In this document: positions 31,300 to 41,279 of the stretch, piece by piece
Layout of the letters: each line of letters starts with the position of its first letter
How positions within the stretch are numbered: position 1 is the stretch's first letter
NCBI GenBank assembly: GCA_004194705.1
Contig: SADC01001277.1
Location: forward strand, 62,001-126,000
DNA from: Ditylenchus dipsaci
Taxonomy: Eukaryota; Nematoda; Chromadorea; Rhabditida; Anguinidae
DNA: 64,000 nt
Direction of reading: 5' to 3'
Position numbers and translations under genes: made by a program
The notes under the pieces: model-generated
What the model saw: the letters and a program-made list of their open reading frames with translations, nothing else
Databases searched by the model: none
Told to the model about the DNA's origin: nothing

Positions 31300-32840
31300 A
31301 GCAAATCAGTAAAAACGGTGCACGCTGATTTCCTATTTTTATGGCGATTTTTACGCCGAAAATTGGTGTTCGAAAAATGCTGATTTTTTAAAAAAACACA
31401 CTTTTTAACCAAAATTTATTACAGACTATAATTTTTTCTGCTCATTAGAAAAGTTACTATTTCTACGTTATGAGTTTTTTTAACGAGCGTGCATTATTAT
31501 ATTTTCACTAAGTATAAATCGTTATAAGAAATCTACTGGTTTTCTGAGTACAAACTTCGGGAGGCCACAGCTCGGTGAACTAGTGACAAAAAGTGACCGA
31601 ATTCAGTGTTATCTTACTCAGCAAATCGTAAGCTTTCATTTGAGCTCAATCATTCAATTTCCAATTTTCTGAGGGGTCGATGTGGCCTTGATGAAACTAC
31701 TAAATTACAGAACTTCTCTTTTAAAAAGTGGAATTTCTTGTAGCACCCTGTATTAAGGTTATAGTTAAGGTTATCGCATATCGATCCGTATCCGATATTT
31801 TCGGATATCCGATCCGATACCCGAAAAAAGTCCCCTTCAAAGAATATTAGAATAAAATAAGGTAGAGAGGTGACGTAGAGCAATGAAACACATGATCTGA
31901 GATTACTGAAGGCTGTTAGTAGGGTTCCTTGCACCTCCCTTCCTCTTCCAGACCAATGAAAGACATTTTTCACACCAACTACCTTCACAATTTGACCTAA
32001 TTCAAATATTAAGTGATCCTATAAATTTCCATACTCATTGTGACACCCTGACACCCACACAGACATGCAAAAAGAAACGTAGGGCGGTATGGACACATCA
32101 TTAGCTGCCCCGGACGAAAACAGAGCCGTTTCTGTAGCTAATGCAACAGTTTATTATCGCTTCGTACAACAAACAACTGGAAGAGGTCAAATAGAATTTC
32201 TTTGCGTTTCAATATAATTTTCTTAGCTCTGTCAATCTAGTTTCCGAATCATGACCAGACTGATTTCCCTGCTCCATCTGATTGAATTTCCAATGGCAAC
32301 CCTAAAATGCTATTACGTTAGTAACGCCCCCTTCACATCAGGACCATATAAGAAGGCCCACCAAAAGAGGCAACAACTCCATCTACAAATTATCACAGTA
32401 AAAAATATATTTTACGGTTTGTACATTTTATTACTATTCATAACACCAAAGGTTAAATCAAGTTTGTTCCCACATAAAATTCCCACACCTTGTCCATATT
32501 TCACACGGACAAGGTAACGCGAAAGACTAATCATTAGTGATCAGCCCCTTTTCGTGACAATAGCCACTGGCGATCAAGCACTGCTTTTCTCGATTAGTTC
32601 AAGACAAAATCCCCTAAAAATACCCAATAAAGAAGAAAAAAAAATAAACAAAAGTTCTCTATCTGAAGAGATGGTTGATCCCACAAATTCACCTTCGTGA
32701 GGCACACCGCTTAGCAGGGCATCACCCACTTTCATAGCCATCGATATTGCTAAAACCAGAAAATCAACAAAGATTTTTACTACCAAATAGATCTAACAAA
32801 AAGACCACCATGCTTTCGAAAACGTTGAATTCCAAATTTT
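31300..32840. other. Unassigned stretch
   Basis: No gene recognised. Holds a GATATCCG cluster (31.78-31.83 kb) related to the 3.15-kb element and a small CTTGTCC hairpin near 32.49-32.52 kb. Confidence 0.4.
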
Positions 32841-32845
32841 CGAAA

Positions 32846-32990
32846 TTGGGATCAAATGGAATGGGATCAAATGAGGTGGGATCAAATGAGTTGGGATCAA
32901 ATGAGGTGGGATCAAATGAGTTGGGATCAAATGTGTTGGGACCAAATGTGTTGGGACCAAATGAGTTGGGATCAAATTAGTTGTGATCAA
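32846..32990. repeat. 15-bp minisatellite
   Basis: About ten copies of TGGGATCAAATGAGT with point variants (GAGG, GTGT, GACC). As 15 is a multiple of three, both strands stay open and give a false repetitive protein frame (GSNELGSNEV on the plus strand). Confidence 0.9.
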
Positions 32991-33743
32991 ATGAGTGTGT
33001 ACGACCCAATTTACCCATAGGTGCGGAAATTCTGAGTTACCTAAGTCATTTAGACGATACTCAATCCACCTGGAGAACGCTGAATTTACCTAAAAGATAC
33101 TAAACCGTACAGCAATCACCTAGTTCACATGAGGTTGCTTAGATTATCTGGAAGGTACTAAAATCACATAGAAAGGATCCAATAAATCAGAAATTACCCA
33201 ATACGATTCAGAAAGTACCCAAACCACCTGGACTAGTTATTTTCTGAATTACGAAGAGCAATATTGAAAAAATTGAAATATTTGAGATTTGCTTTTGTCT
33301 TGCAACTTTTCTTATAGCGGCGTTTTGCTAAGTGGTCGATTCGCTAAGCGGTCGTTTCTCCGTCTTGAGATACGCTGGCCTACCTGGCGTCCCATATTAG
33401 AAAAACGACCTCGAATGGATTTTTCTAGCGTTGTTTTGGGGGCGCTGGTTTTACCAACAACCGATGGCAATACCTGAATGCTACCCTTTGGGTACAGTTG
33501 GGTGTCCAGTGGCGAAGTAAGAAGAAATGGCTAACCGGGCTAAAGCAACCTCCTCCAACTTCAAACAAAAGTGACATAAGGAGGATCAAGGCATGTCTAT
33601 ATTTCTGAACAAGTTACCATAGATTGCCCATTTCGTCGATTTTTTTTTGAAAAAATAGCTGAAAAATTATTTATCTAGCAAAACGTCGCTTGCTTTAACG
33701 TACTAAGAACAATGTTTTTGCTGTTTAATTTCGCTGTCATTAA

Positions 33744-33976
33744 AGGGGCATGCCCACGCTAATAAGAGGTGTTGCCCGGGAATTAAAAAAAAAATTACTA
33801 ATCATTGAAATTCTGTACGGATTTTTCAACTTGGTTTCTAACAAAACAAGGCCTAGAATTTAATTTCAGGTATAGTTATATTAGAAACCAAGTTAGAAAA
33901 TCCGTACAGAAGTTCAATGATTAAAAAAAAAATTGAATTCCCATGAACCACCTCTTATTAGCGTGTGTATGCCCAT
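33744..33976. repeat. TTAA-type MITE (copy 3)
   Basis: Left TTAA (33740-33743), then AGGGGCATGCCCACG. Long inverted arms contain GAAATTCTGTACGGATTTTT and complement. The right terminus has decayed (TATGCCCATC). Its interior matches the 55.3-kb element. Confidence 0.7.
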
Positions 33977-34056
33977 CTCATTCACGTTTCGAAAAAACCA
34001 ACAAGTCGAAAAGCAATCAGTTAATCAAAATAAAAATATTATGCTATGTTCTAGTT

Positions 34057-36764
34057 CTATTCCCAGTCACAGGGTGCCTGCCAATCTGGATCGTATCTAG
34101 GCGTAGCATGCAGATGTTCTGTTTGACACGCAATTATAGATGCCATATTCATCAGACAGGGCTGATAAGAGAAAATACTCTGCAAATCACAAGTTGGCAC
34201 GTCTCCTTTGCAAAAGCTCAGGCATTCACCAGACACACCTGCAAATGAAACGCGTAAGTAGTTGTGTGATCGTACTAACCTTTTGACTTGCAACACTCAG
34301 TGTTGTCTGAAGCATCGGCTGCACAATAAGCCCACGTGGTCAGCTGGGAAACACACTTCAGTCCTAGGCCGCTGCCCAGCTAAATAGCAGCAGTAATTTT
34401 GAGTTAATTGATAAAAAAATTGATTAAAATTATAAACCATAAACAGGGTGTTTGAAGCTTAGCACGGGAAAGACTGATTGTACTTTTCGGCCAGTCTTTC
34501 GTGCTAAACCTTTCTGTTGCTGTTGGTTATTTTTAGAATTCCTGCTTTTTTAAGAAGAAAAATTATTGTTATAAAGTGACTAAAATTAGTGGGGCTGCAG
34601 TTTACAATCTGATCTAGATTTTCAACAAAAATAATAAGAAGTAACAGAAAAAATAATAATTCCGACAATAAAAAATTATGTTGACCCCGTCAACATTTTG
34701 TTGAGGGGGTCAACGCAGACATGTGCACGGGCCGGCCCGGCCCCGGGCCGGGCGGGCCGTAGTTTTTAAGGCCCGGGCCGGGCCGGGCTCATAGATTTCG
34801 GAAGTGGGCGGGCCGGGCCGGGCCTAAACACGATCGGGCCGGCCGGCCCGCCTCGGCCCGCCCAATAAATAATTTTCAAAATTCCGCCTCTTCAAAATCA
34901 CCCCTTTTCAAAATCCCGATATAAATCCCGACTGCATTCGTGTACTCCAGATTTTCGAAGAGCCAGTGACGTACTTCCAGGTAAAGCTCTAGAGAGAATT
35001 TATGTAAGAATAGAAAATACGCATCACTTTCAGAACATCTCCGTTCCTACCCTTCATGCTGTGTGGCCCACTTGGGAGAGTCTGAAACAGAAGTTCCGGA
35101 GAATGCTCAACAATCCCTGCAGCAGCATGTTCCTGAAAACAATGGCGAAGTCTGCGGCTCTTTGTTTAGTCGTGAATCGGGCTCTATGACGATGTACCAC
35201 AAGATGGCCACCTTTCTCCACCCATCGAAGAGGCATTTCTCAGGAATGAATTTGGATCAACAAGAAGTCAATGAGGTAGGCTTGTACATTTTGTTATTCG
35301 GATACTTTAGACAAGAGTAATTTCAGATTCTGGAGAGTGTTCGTGGTTGTCTTGATGCCCCGCTGGGTGGTCCGTACTCGCTTGAGTCTCTAAACTCTAG
35401 ACCCGTTCTTCCACCCGCCGCCGCCAACACAATTGACGCGATGTTCTTGCCTGATGTGGATGATGATGAAGCTGGCTTAATTAATGAAGTGGATCGTTAC
35501 CTGATGAAGAAGTTCTTCGATGTCCCCAAGAATCTAGGCCACTTTTGGAAGAACAATGCCTCCGAATTTCCTGGACTCGCCAAGCTGTTCCTCAAGTTGC
35601 TCTGTATCCCGACATCAACAGCTGAAGACAAGAGGATGTTCAGCAAGCTGCGCCAACTGGTGGAAGAGAACCGTGAACGCCTATCTGCCGGATCGATTTC
35701 TTCAGTTTGCATTGGAAAGTCTTTGATGGGAAGAGATATTGTGTTTGAGTGATATGGTGAATAAAGATTTGATTGATATTTGAATGAAATTATTTATATG
35801 ACTTTTGTTTTCTGTCCCCCAGATATATAAAGAACCGGGCTTTGCGGCCCGGCCCGGGCCGGGCCGGGCTTCACTTTTCAAATTTCCAGCGGGCCGGGCC
35901 GGGCTCACGAAAACATTTGGCGGGCCGGGCCGGGCCGTGAAATTTCCGGCCCGTGCACATGTCTGGGTCAACGTCCATTTTCTAGTCAAAAAGTTGAGGG
36001 TCAACAATTTTCAGGTCGTGGTTTGGTGATTCTGAACTCAAGCCCTACTCGAATATAACCAACCTCCCCCAAACCGACTTTTTTAGAAGTGGTCAAAAAC
36101 CATTATTAAGTCAATATTTTGCGATAAAAAGGCTAGAAAAGCAGTTTAAATAGGGACAAAAGGCTGTAAAGGGAGAAGAAGGGACAAAATAGGGGCCACT
36201 ATAGAAGGCCACTTTAGGGTCCGTCAAGGGGGAGCACTGGCGAAAAATAAATATTTTCCAGTAGCTCCGATTTCGGTGAGGGGGGGGGCGATATATTCCA
36301 GTAGCGTCAAATATTCGGTAATCAATTTGACAAAAAAAAATTATTTGAAGAAATTAAATGAAGCTATAGCATACCTCATTTACAGTCGTGTTGTAGCCGC
36401 ACAAAGGCAAGCAAAACTTCATTTCCGGCCTACCCACAACTCTACAGCAGTTTTGGATCCTTGTATGCAAAGCTGCATCACAAGAGCATTTGCATTTTCT
36501 CATTAAAACCTGTCAGATAATTGACATTTTAATGAGATGTAACCGGAAGCACTCCTATTAAATAACCTGCGCTTTCAAAGAATTGCCAAAACATTCTCCT
36601 TCCAGAGCTTTGTCCCAACACAAGTCTTTGTCATCTGAGCACAAACCCTCCAGCTGCTCCAGTGTCAATGGTTTGGGTGGTGAGCTTTTACAACAATGCA
36701 GAAATAAAACGGCGATAGAAAAAATGAGTAAAGGTTTGAAGTATTTAGACATGTAGATCGACAT
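34057..36764 (-). CDS. Secreted DB-module protein
   Basis: Four exons on the minus strand: 36764-36567, 36509-36375, 34379-34280 and 34238-34057, about 204 residues, all phases consistent. The N-terminus is a signal peptide (MSKYFKPLLIFSIAVLFLHC region), followed by a short cysteine segment (CSDDKDLCWDKALEGEC). Exons 2-4 make one DB module, a nematode extracellular cysteine domain: QNCCRVVGRPEMKFCLPLC, then WAYCAADASDNTECCKSKG, then VSGECLSFC and two further cysteines. Start ATG 36764 or 36752; both precede the signal peptide. Function of DB proteins is poorly known. Intron 2 (34380-36374) carries a complete 1.25-kb hAT insertion. Confidence 0.85.
34716..35965 (+). mobile_element. hAT transposon, 1250 bp, intact ends
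   Basis: Perfect 20-bp inverted ends (CAGACATGTGCACGGGCCGG) and an exact 8-bp target duplication GGTCAACG at 34708-34715 and 35966-35973. Both subterminal regions are arrays of GGGCCGG/CCGGCCC. The interior carries only the C-terminal part of a transposase, so it is an internally deleted copy. It interrupts an older repeat containing GTTGAGGGGGTCAACG and lies in intron 2 of the DB-module gene, antisense to it. Confidence 0.95.
35034..35752 (+). pseudogene. hAT transposase, C-terminal part
   Basis: An exon starting near 35034 encodes PTLHAVWPTWESLKQKF, a typical hAT segment. The frame then shifts to one ending in MYHKMATFLHP (exon end 35275), so a frameshift lies between about 35100 and 35200. 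A 51-bp intron (35276-35326) joins in phase to the last exon, which carries the hAT dimerisation domain: FWKNNASEFPGLAKLFLKLL, then CIPTSTAEDKRMFS and a VEENRERLS tail. The catalytic N-terminal half and zinc finger are missing. Confidence 0.85.
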
Positions 36765-37939
36765 TGGGTAATGAAATGGTTTTTGCAACTTTATCCTTCG
36801 ATATTATTTTCGATAATCAATGGATAAATGAGAGCTGACAATCACAACAATCGATTGAATCCCTCATCTGCTGGATAAGTAACAGATCGAGAAACACTTC
36901 ATGTTTTTAATGAAGAAGCAAAATAGGTCATGATCAAAGGGATTTTAATTAATTTGTTCAAATCACTTCCTAAAAACGCCACAAACCACGAAGATTTTGA
37001 ACAGAGACCGTTGAAGATTTTCTATAACGCGCAAATTGCTTTACTCTATCAAATTTTTTGACGTAGCAACGGTAAATCACTGAAATTATTTACCCCTTTA
37101 AATTTGATTTTTTATAGCGCCAAACAAAAGTATAATGTTTTCCATGTCTTTTGTATCCAACGCTAATTTTGCTTGCAGAGGAGGCAATGTTACTTTTAGA
37201 AAAGTTTGTACTTTTTGAGGTAATTATTTTTTAGATCAAAATTTTTTTTCCGCTTCAAAATATGAATAAAATTATGAAATACATTGATAAATTGAATCTT
37301 TTTCTTCGATAGTCACGAATAAAATAGTCTACGTACTTTTTTTTTTAAATTTCAGCCGGGATCAGCTCAGAAGCTCGGCCAAAAATAGTTATTTAAATTT
37401 ATAATAATTTCTTAACACTTCAACGGTTGAGCGACTTTCATGCTGAATCTGAAAACAGATTTCGAAAATTCGACGTATACGACAGGTAACTTTCCTTTTC
37501 AAGTCGGGACGCTAAAAGTCACGTGCCCCATATTTGTTATGCATTTTTCTGTGATTTTTCAAATCATCAAATTCGTTTTGTTTGAAAGCTGAGATGATGA
37601 GTTTCCCAACGCTATATTGCTTTGATATTGATCATTACAAGATTTGAGATTTAAGTCATTTCTTCTACTTACACAAGCTTTTTTTACGCTAATCTTTTAT
37701 AGGAATAACTTTACAGCGCCTGGGCAACAAGTTTATGCGGAAACATACTCTCAACAAACAAATCGCACATGTCACATTGACCTCGACCGCGTTTTGTGAC
37801 CAACATAAACCACGTTTTCGACCAAGACTACTCAGTGTGACCGTGATCGCAGAGTGACCAAAGCATAAAAAAAGATTTTTTATCTAGTTTAATAAAATGA
37901 GATCCTGGAAAGTCTTTTCTAACTGGCGGACAATAAGTT

Positions 37940-38366
37940 CCCGGACAACTTTTGAGCTCACTTTTTAAATTAAAAATTTAACGATGAGAAAATTCCAAAA
38001 AACAGGTTTTGTAGCCCTGAATCTCCCCTTCAAAGCTGTAACTCCACTTTTTATTTTACTCATTAAAATGACCACCATTGGCAGCAATACATTTACGCAG
38101 ACGTTTTGGGAAACTATCAATTGCATTTTGAATGTATTCTTGGGGAACTGCATCCCATTCTCGGACCAACGATGCCTTCAAAGTCGGAATAAAGTTGTGG
38201 AGAGTAGAGCAGGCTTCGACTGGAGGTATGGCCAAGCAAAATAGTCCATCACGTTCCAGTCGGGAGAGTTGGGCGCCCACTCTCCAATGGGGTTGGTGTG
38301 ATGGGGGTCCACTGTGATGGTAGTAGTGACCGCCAATTCTACTTCTGGCCGAAATTACTCATCCCT
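37940..38366 (-). pseudogene. Mariner transposase remnant, C-terminal
   Basis: Minus strand begins TACAGGGATGAGTAATTTC, a mariner-type end, and soon enters HHTNPIGEWAPNSPDWNVMD, the region around the third catalytic aspartate. After a frameshift it continues as LKASLVREWDAVPQEYIQNA and ends FPKRLRKCIAANGGHFNE plus stop. The first two thirds of the transposase are deleted, so this is an internally deleted and frameshifted copy. Confidence 0.8.
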
Positions 38367-39059
38367 GTATTAAAGTTAAAGTTTCAAACCCTAGTAATAT
38401 TTCTATAAACTTTGAAATTATAGACTACAAATATTTTTTTACTTTCCGCAGAGATGAATAAAAAAATTAATTTGTATACTTCAGCTCCATGCGAATTAGT
38501 AGTGCTGGAGAATGTTTGATAAAACATAACAATTGTCACCCTTTCCAAAAACACTTCAATGAATTCGCCATAATAATCGCATTCTTAATTCCCTCTAATT
38601 ATGTGTGTGTGATGTGAGTGATGTTTTGTGGCTTATTGTATCTGGTTGACTCAAAACAGCTGAAGCTTTTGTATTTTAGTTGAGAAAAGGCTTTTCTAAG
38701 GATACAATATATCTTTAAAAAATAATTTAAAATCTTTTTGCCACAACTGTCTTTTTAATTACTGTTGTTTTGGGAAGTTGGGATTATAGAGGGATAAGGA
38801 AATAAATATATACAAACACTGACTAATGCTTGTTATTATTGGGAAAAGGAAGTAGTAGTAACATTTCTTGCTACAATCTCTTGATGCTTCACATAAAAAA
38901 TACAAAAAATATGCAAATAGTTATTTTTATTCATAAAAAAGTTAGTAAAAATCGTTTGATTTGACGTAAAAGATTTAAAATAAATAACATGTAGACTCCG
39001 AAAAGTCCAAACCATTTGAAAATGTCTAATAGCAGACTTCGATACGGTTAAATTTAAAT

Positions 39060-39560
39060 TCGATGGCCCTACCCGGCCCGGGTTGGCCAGACTTGCGGAC
39101 AATATTTTGCGGATGCGTGTTTCCGGACGTAATTATTGCGGAGAAAGCTTTGCGGATGAGGTTTTGTGCCTCAACTTTTGCGGATCAAATCTTGCGGACG
39201 CAAGATTTGCGGATGAAAATTTGCGGAGGAGAACTTGCGGACAAGAATTTGCGAGCTTCATATAAGCATCGCCTAAGTCACAGGTTCGACTAACTTAGTT
39301 TTTTATGCTGTCATCCTTCACTCCGACCTGAGATACCTTCTTTTTTCTGCTCCTTTTCTGCCAAACTTCGGTTTATCCGCAAAAGTCGGTCCGCAAATGT
39401 TCGTCCGCAAATGTTGCATCAGCGAAATTTGGTCCGCAAAGTCTCGTCCGCAAATCTTTGTCCGAAAATTTTCGTCCGTAAGCGTTGCGTCCGCAAAATG
39501 TTGTCCGCAAGTCTGGCCAACCCCCGGCCCAACCTGGACCCGTAACTTTTGGTCCAGAAC
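39060..39560. mobile_element. Foldback element with TTGCGGA arrays
   Basis: Arms 39080-39260 and 39370-39520 are irregular arrays of TTTGCGGA(C/T) and complement. Ends GGTTGGCCAGACTTGCGGAC and complement, with GGCCCGG-rich flanks. No target duplication resolved. It lies inside the larger inverted-repeat element. Confidence 0.7.
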
Positions 39561-40342
39561 ATAATTTTGATAGCCAGTCTGGAGGCCCAATGTCGTATAA
39601 AATCTTTTTTGTTACAAATATAAAAAAAATTGACATCACTTAAGAAATAATCGAAGAAATCTTTATTGTAGTCCAAAATTATGCATCAAATCAATTTAAA
39701 AAGTCCCTTTTCGTTGTATAAATAGTTTTAGTAGACTTTTGTGGTATAATTCCGCCGTTTTGATGAAATATTTTTCACTCGGTCGTAGAAAATCTTGTAA
39801 TGATCTCAAATCTTGTAATGATCAATGTCAAAGCAATATGTCGTTGGGAAACTCATCATCTCAGCTTTCAAACAAAACGAATTTGATGATTTGAAAAATC
39901 ACAGAAAAATGCATAACAAATATGGGGCACGTGACTTTTAGCGTCCCGACTTGAAAAGGAAAGTTACCTGTCGTATACGTCGAATTTTCGAAATCTGTTT
40001 TCAGTTTCTGTTTACAAAACACATGGAAAACATTATTTTTTGTTTGGCGCCGGTAAATAATTTCAGTGAGTTACCGTTGCTACGTCAAAAAAATTTGATA
40101 GAGTAAAGCAATTTGCACGTTATAGAAAATCTTCAACGGTCTCTGTTCAAAATCTTCGTGGTTTGTGGCGTTTTTAGGAAGTGATTTGAACAAATTAATT
40201 AAAATCCCAATCCCTAAAACTTGTTAAAATGGTTTTGGCGCCAATTTAATTTTTTTGGCTGCTCTCATACTCCCGCTTGACACGAGACAAGTGCCCTTTA
40301 AGCCACGAAACACGGTTATTTTTTTGATCTTGGCAATAGATT

Positions 40343-40559
40343 TCGGTACTTATGCTGTTGACGGCGCCACCCCAAATTTTTCTTTTTTGACAATATACAA
40401 CCTTTGTTTTTTGATTTGTAATAAATGAATTTCTGATGTAACAAAGGTTGTATATTGTCAAAAAACAAAAATTTGGGGTGGCGCCGTCAACAGCATAAGT
40501 ACCCAGCAAAAGCAAAAAAAGAAAAATTTGGGGTGGCGCCGTCAACAGCATAAGTACCT
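40343..40559. repeat. Palindromic MITE with duplicated right end
   Basis: Left arm GGTACTTATGCTGTTGACGG is mirrored twice at the right: GGGTGGCGCCGTCAACAGC occurs at about 40478-40496 and again at about 40530-40550, each followed by ATAAGTACC. Confidence 0.75.
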
Positions 40560-40630
40560 AGATTTCAGGGTATATCAACCCTGCTCTACACGATAGAACT
40601 AATTTATATATTGTTTGGACATTCAGAAAA

Positions 40631-40692
40631 TTTTTTTGGCTGTCCCGCTGGTTCTGTCCCGCGGGACAATTGACCTGCGGGACAGCCAAAAA
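40631..40692. repeat. GGGACAG hairpin
   Basis: TTTTTGGCTGTCCCGC and GCGGGACAGCCAAAAA pair around a GTCCCGCGGGAC centre. Small palindromic element with no other feature. Confidence 0.6.
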
Positions 40693-40759
40693 CCGTTTTT
40701 GATAGTGATTATGACAAATCTGTTATTCCAGAGGGTCGATTTGTTGTAGAAGAGCGTCA

Positions 40760-41215
40760 ATTTTCTTATGGACCTATTGAAAGCGGTGAAAAACGATAGC
40801 TGGGGGCAAGATACAGCTGGCTATTTTGAAGAAAGAAGGAAGGAAGTCACTTCCCCTTTATCATTTGATTTTGTACAACACTTTGTCGACAAATATATTA
40901 TTTTGCGTGGAACGACAACCGGCCAGTTATCATGTTGACAACCATCGACGACCTGGATCCAATGCATTCCGAAAGCCGTTGGTCGGCCAAGGAAAAGAAA
41001 AGGATCCAGATCGAGCAGCCAAACACAAGATAGACAACTAACTTCTAAGCGAGTAAATGAGAGTGTGCGGCTTGACGGGTACAATCATTGGATTGCCACA
41101 ACAGACTTATCTCTTCACTGCGGGGTTGTGATGGGAGAACTAACAAGAAATGCGAAAAATGTAATGTAGGCCTGCATCCTGTACCTTGCTTCAAAGAATT
41201 CCTCGTGAAAAACTG
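40760..41215 (+). pseudogene. piggyBac-like transposase C-terminal remnant
   Basis: Plus-strand frames, broken by a stop and a frameshift, read AVGRPRKRKGSRS, then RLDGYNHWIATTD, then a cysteine-rich tail NKKCEKCNVGL...PVPCFKEF and a stop. This order (RLDGxNHxP, CxxC, KCxKCxVxLC, CFxxFH) is that of the C-terminal zinc-binding region of piggyBac-type transposases. The catalytic part is not visible. It fits with the TTAA-flanked MITEs in the window. Confidence 0.6.
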
Positions 41216-41279
41216 ACGAAAATAGCAAAATCTCATATTTTTCATTATCAAATGCTATTTTTGACAACATTTTTAAATA

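Larger units (their letters stand above)
36939..40208. mobile_element. Large inverted-repeat element with nested insertions
   Basis: Left arm 36939-37650, right arm 39803-40208. The arms match over about 400 bases (for example ACGTGACTTTTAGCGTCCCG against its complement). The left arm carries about 300 extra bases (near 37150-37430) absent from the right. The centre holds a mariner remnant and a GCGGA-array element. Ends GGGATTTTAATTAATTTG and complement; no clear target duplication. No transposase of its own is recognised. Confidence 0.7.

Noticed and set aside
32747..32980. Repetitive protein GSNELGSNEV
   Set aside because: It comes from a 15-bp minisatellite that stays open in all copies because 15 is divisible by three; no splice sites or family support.
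39060..39300. Repetitive protein frames at 39.06-39.68 kb
   Set aside because: All come from TTGCGGA arrays in a foldback element.
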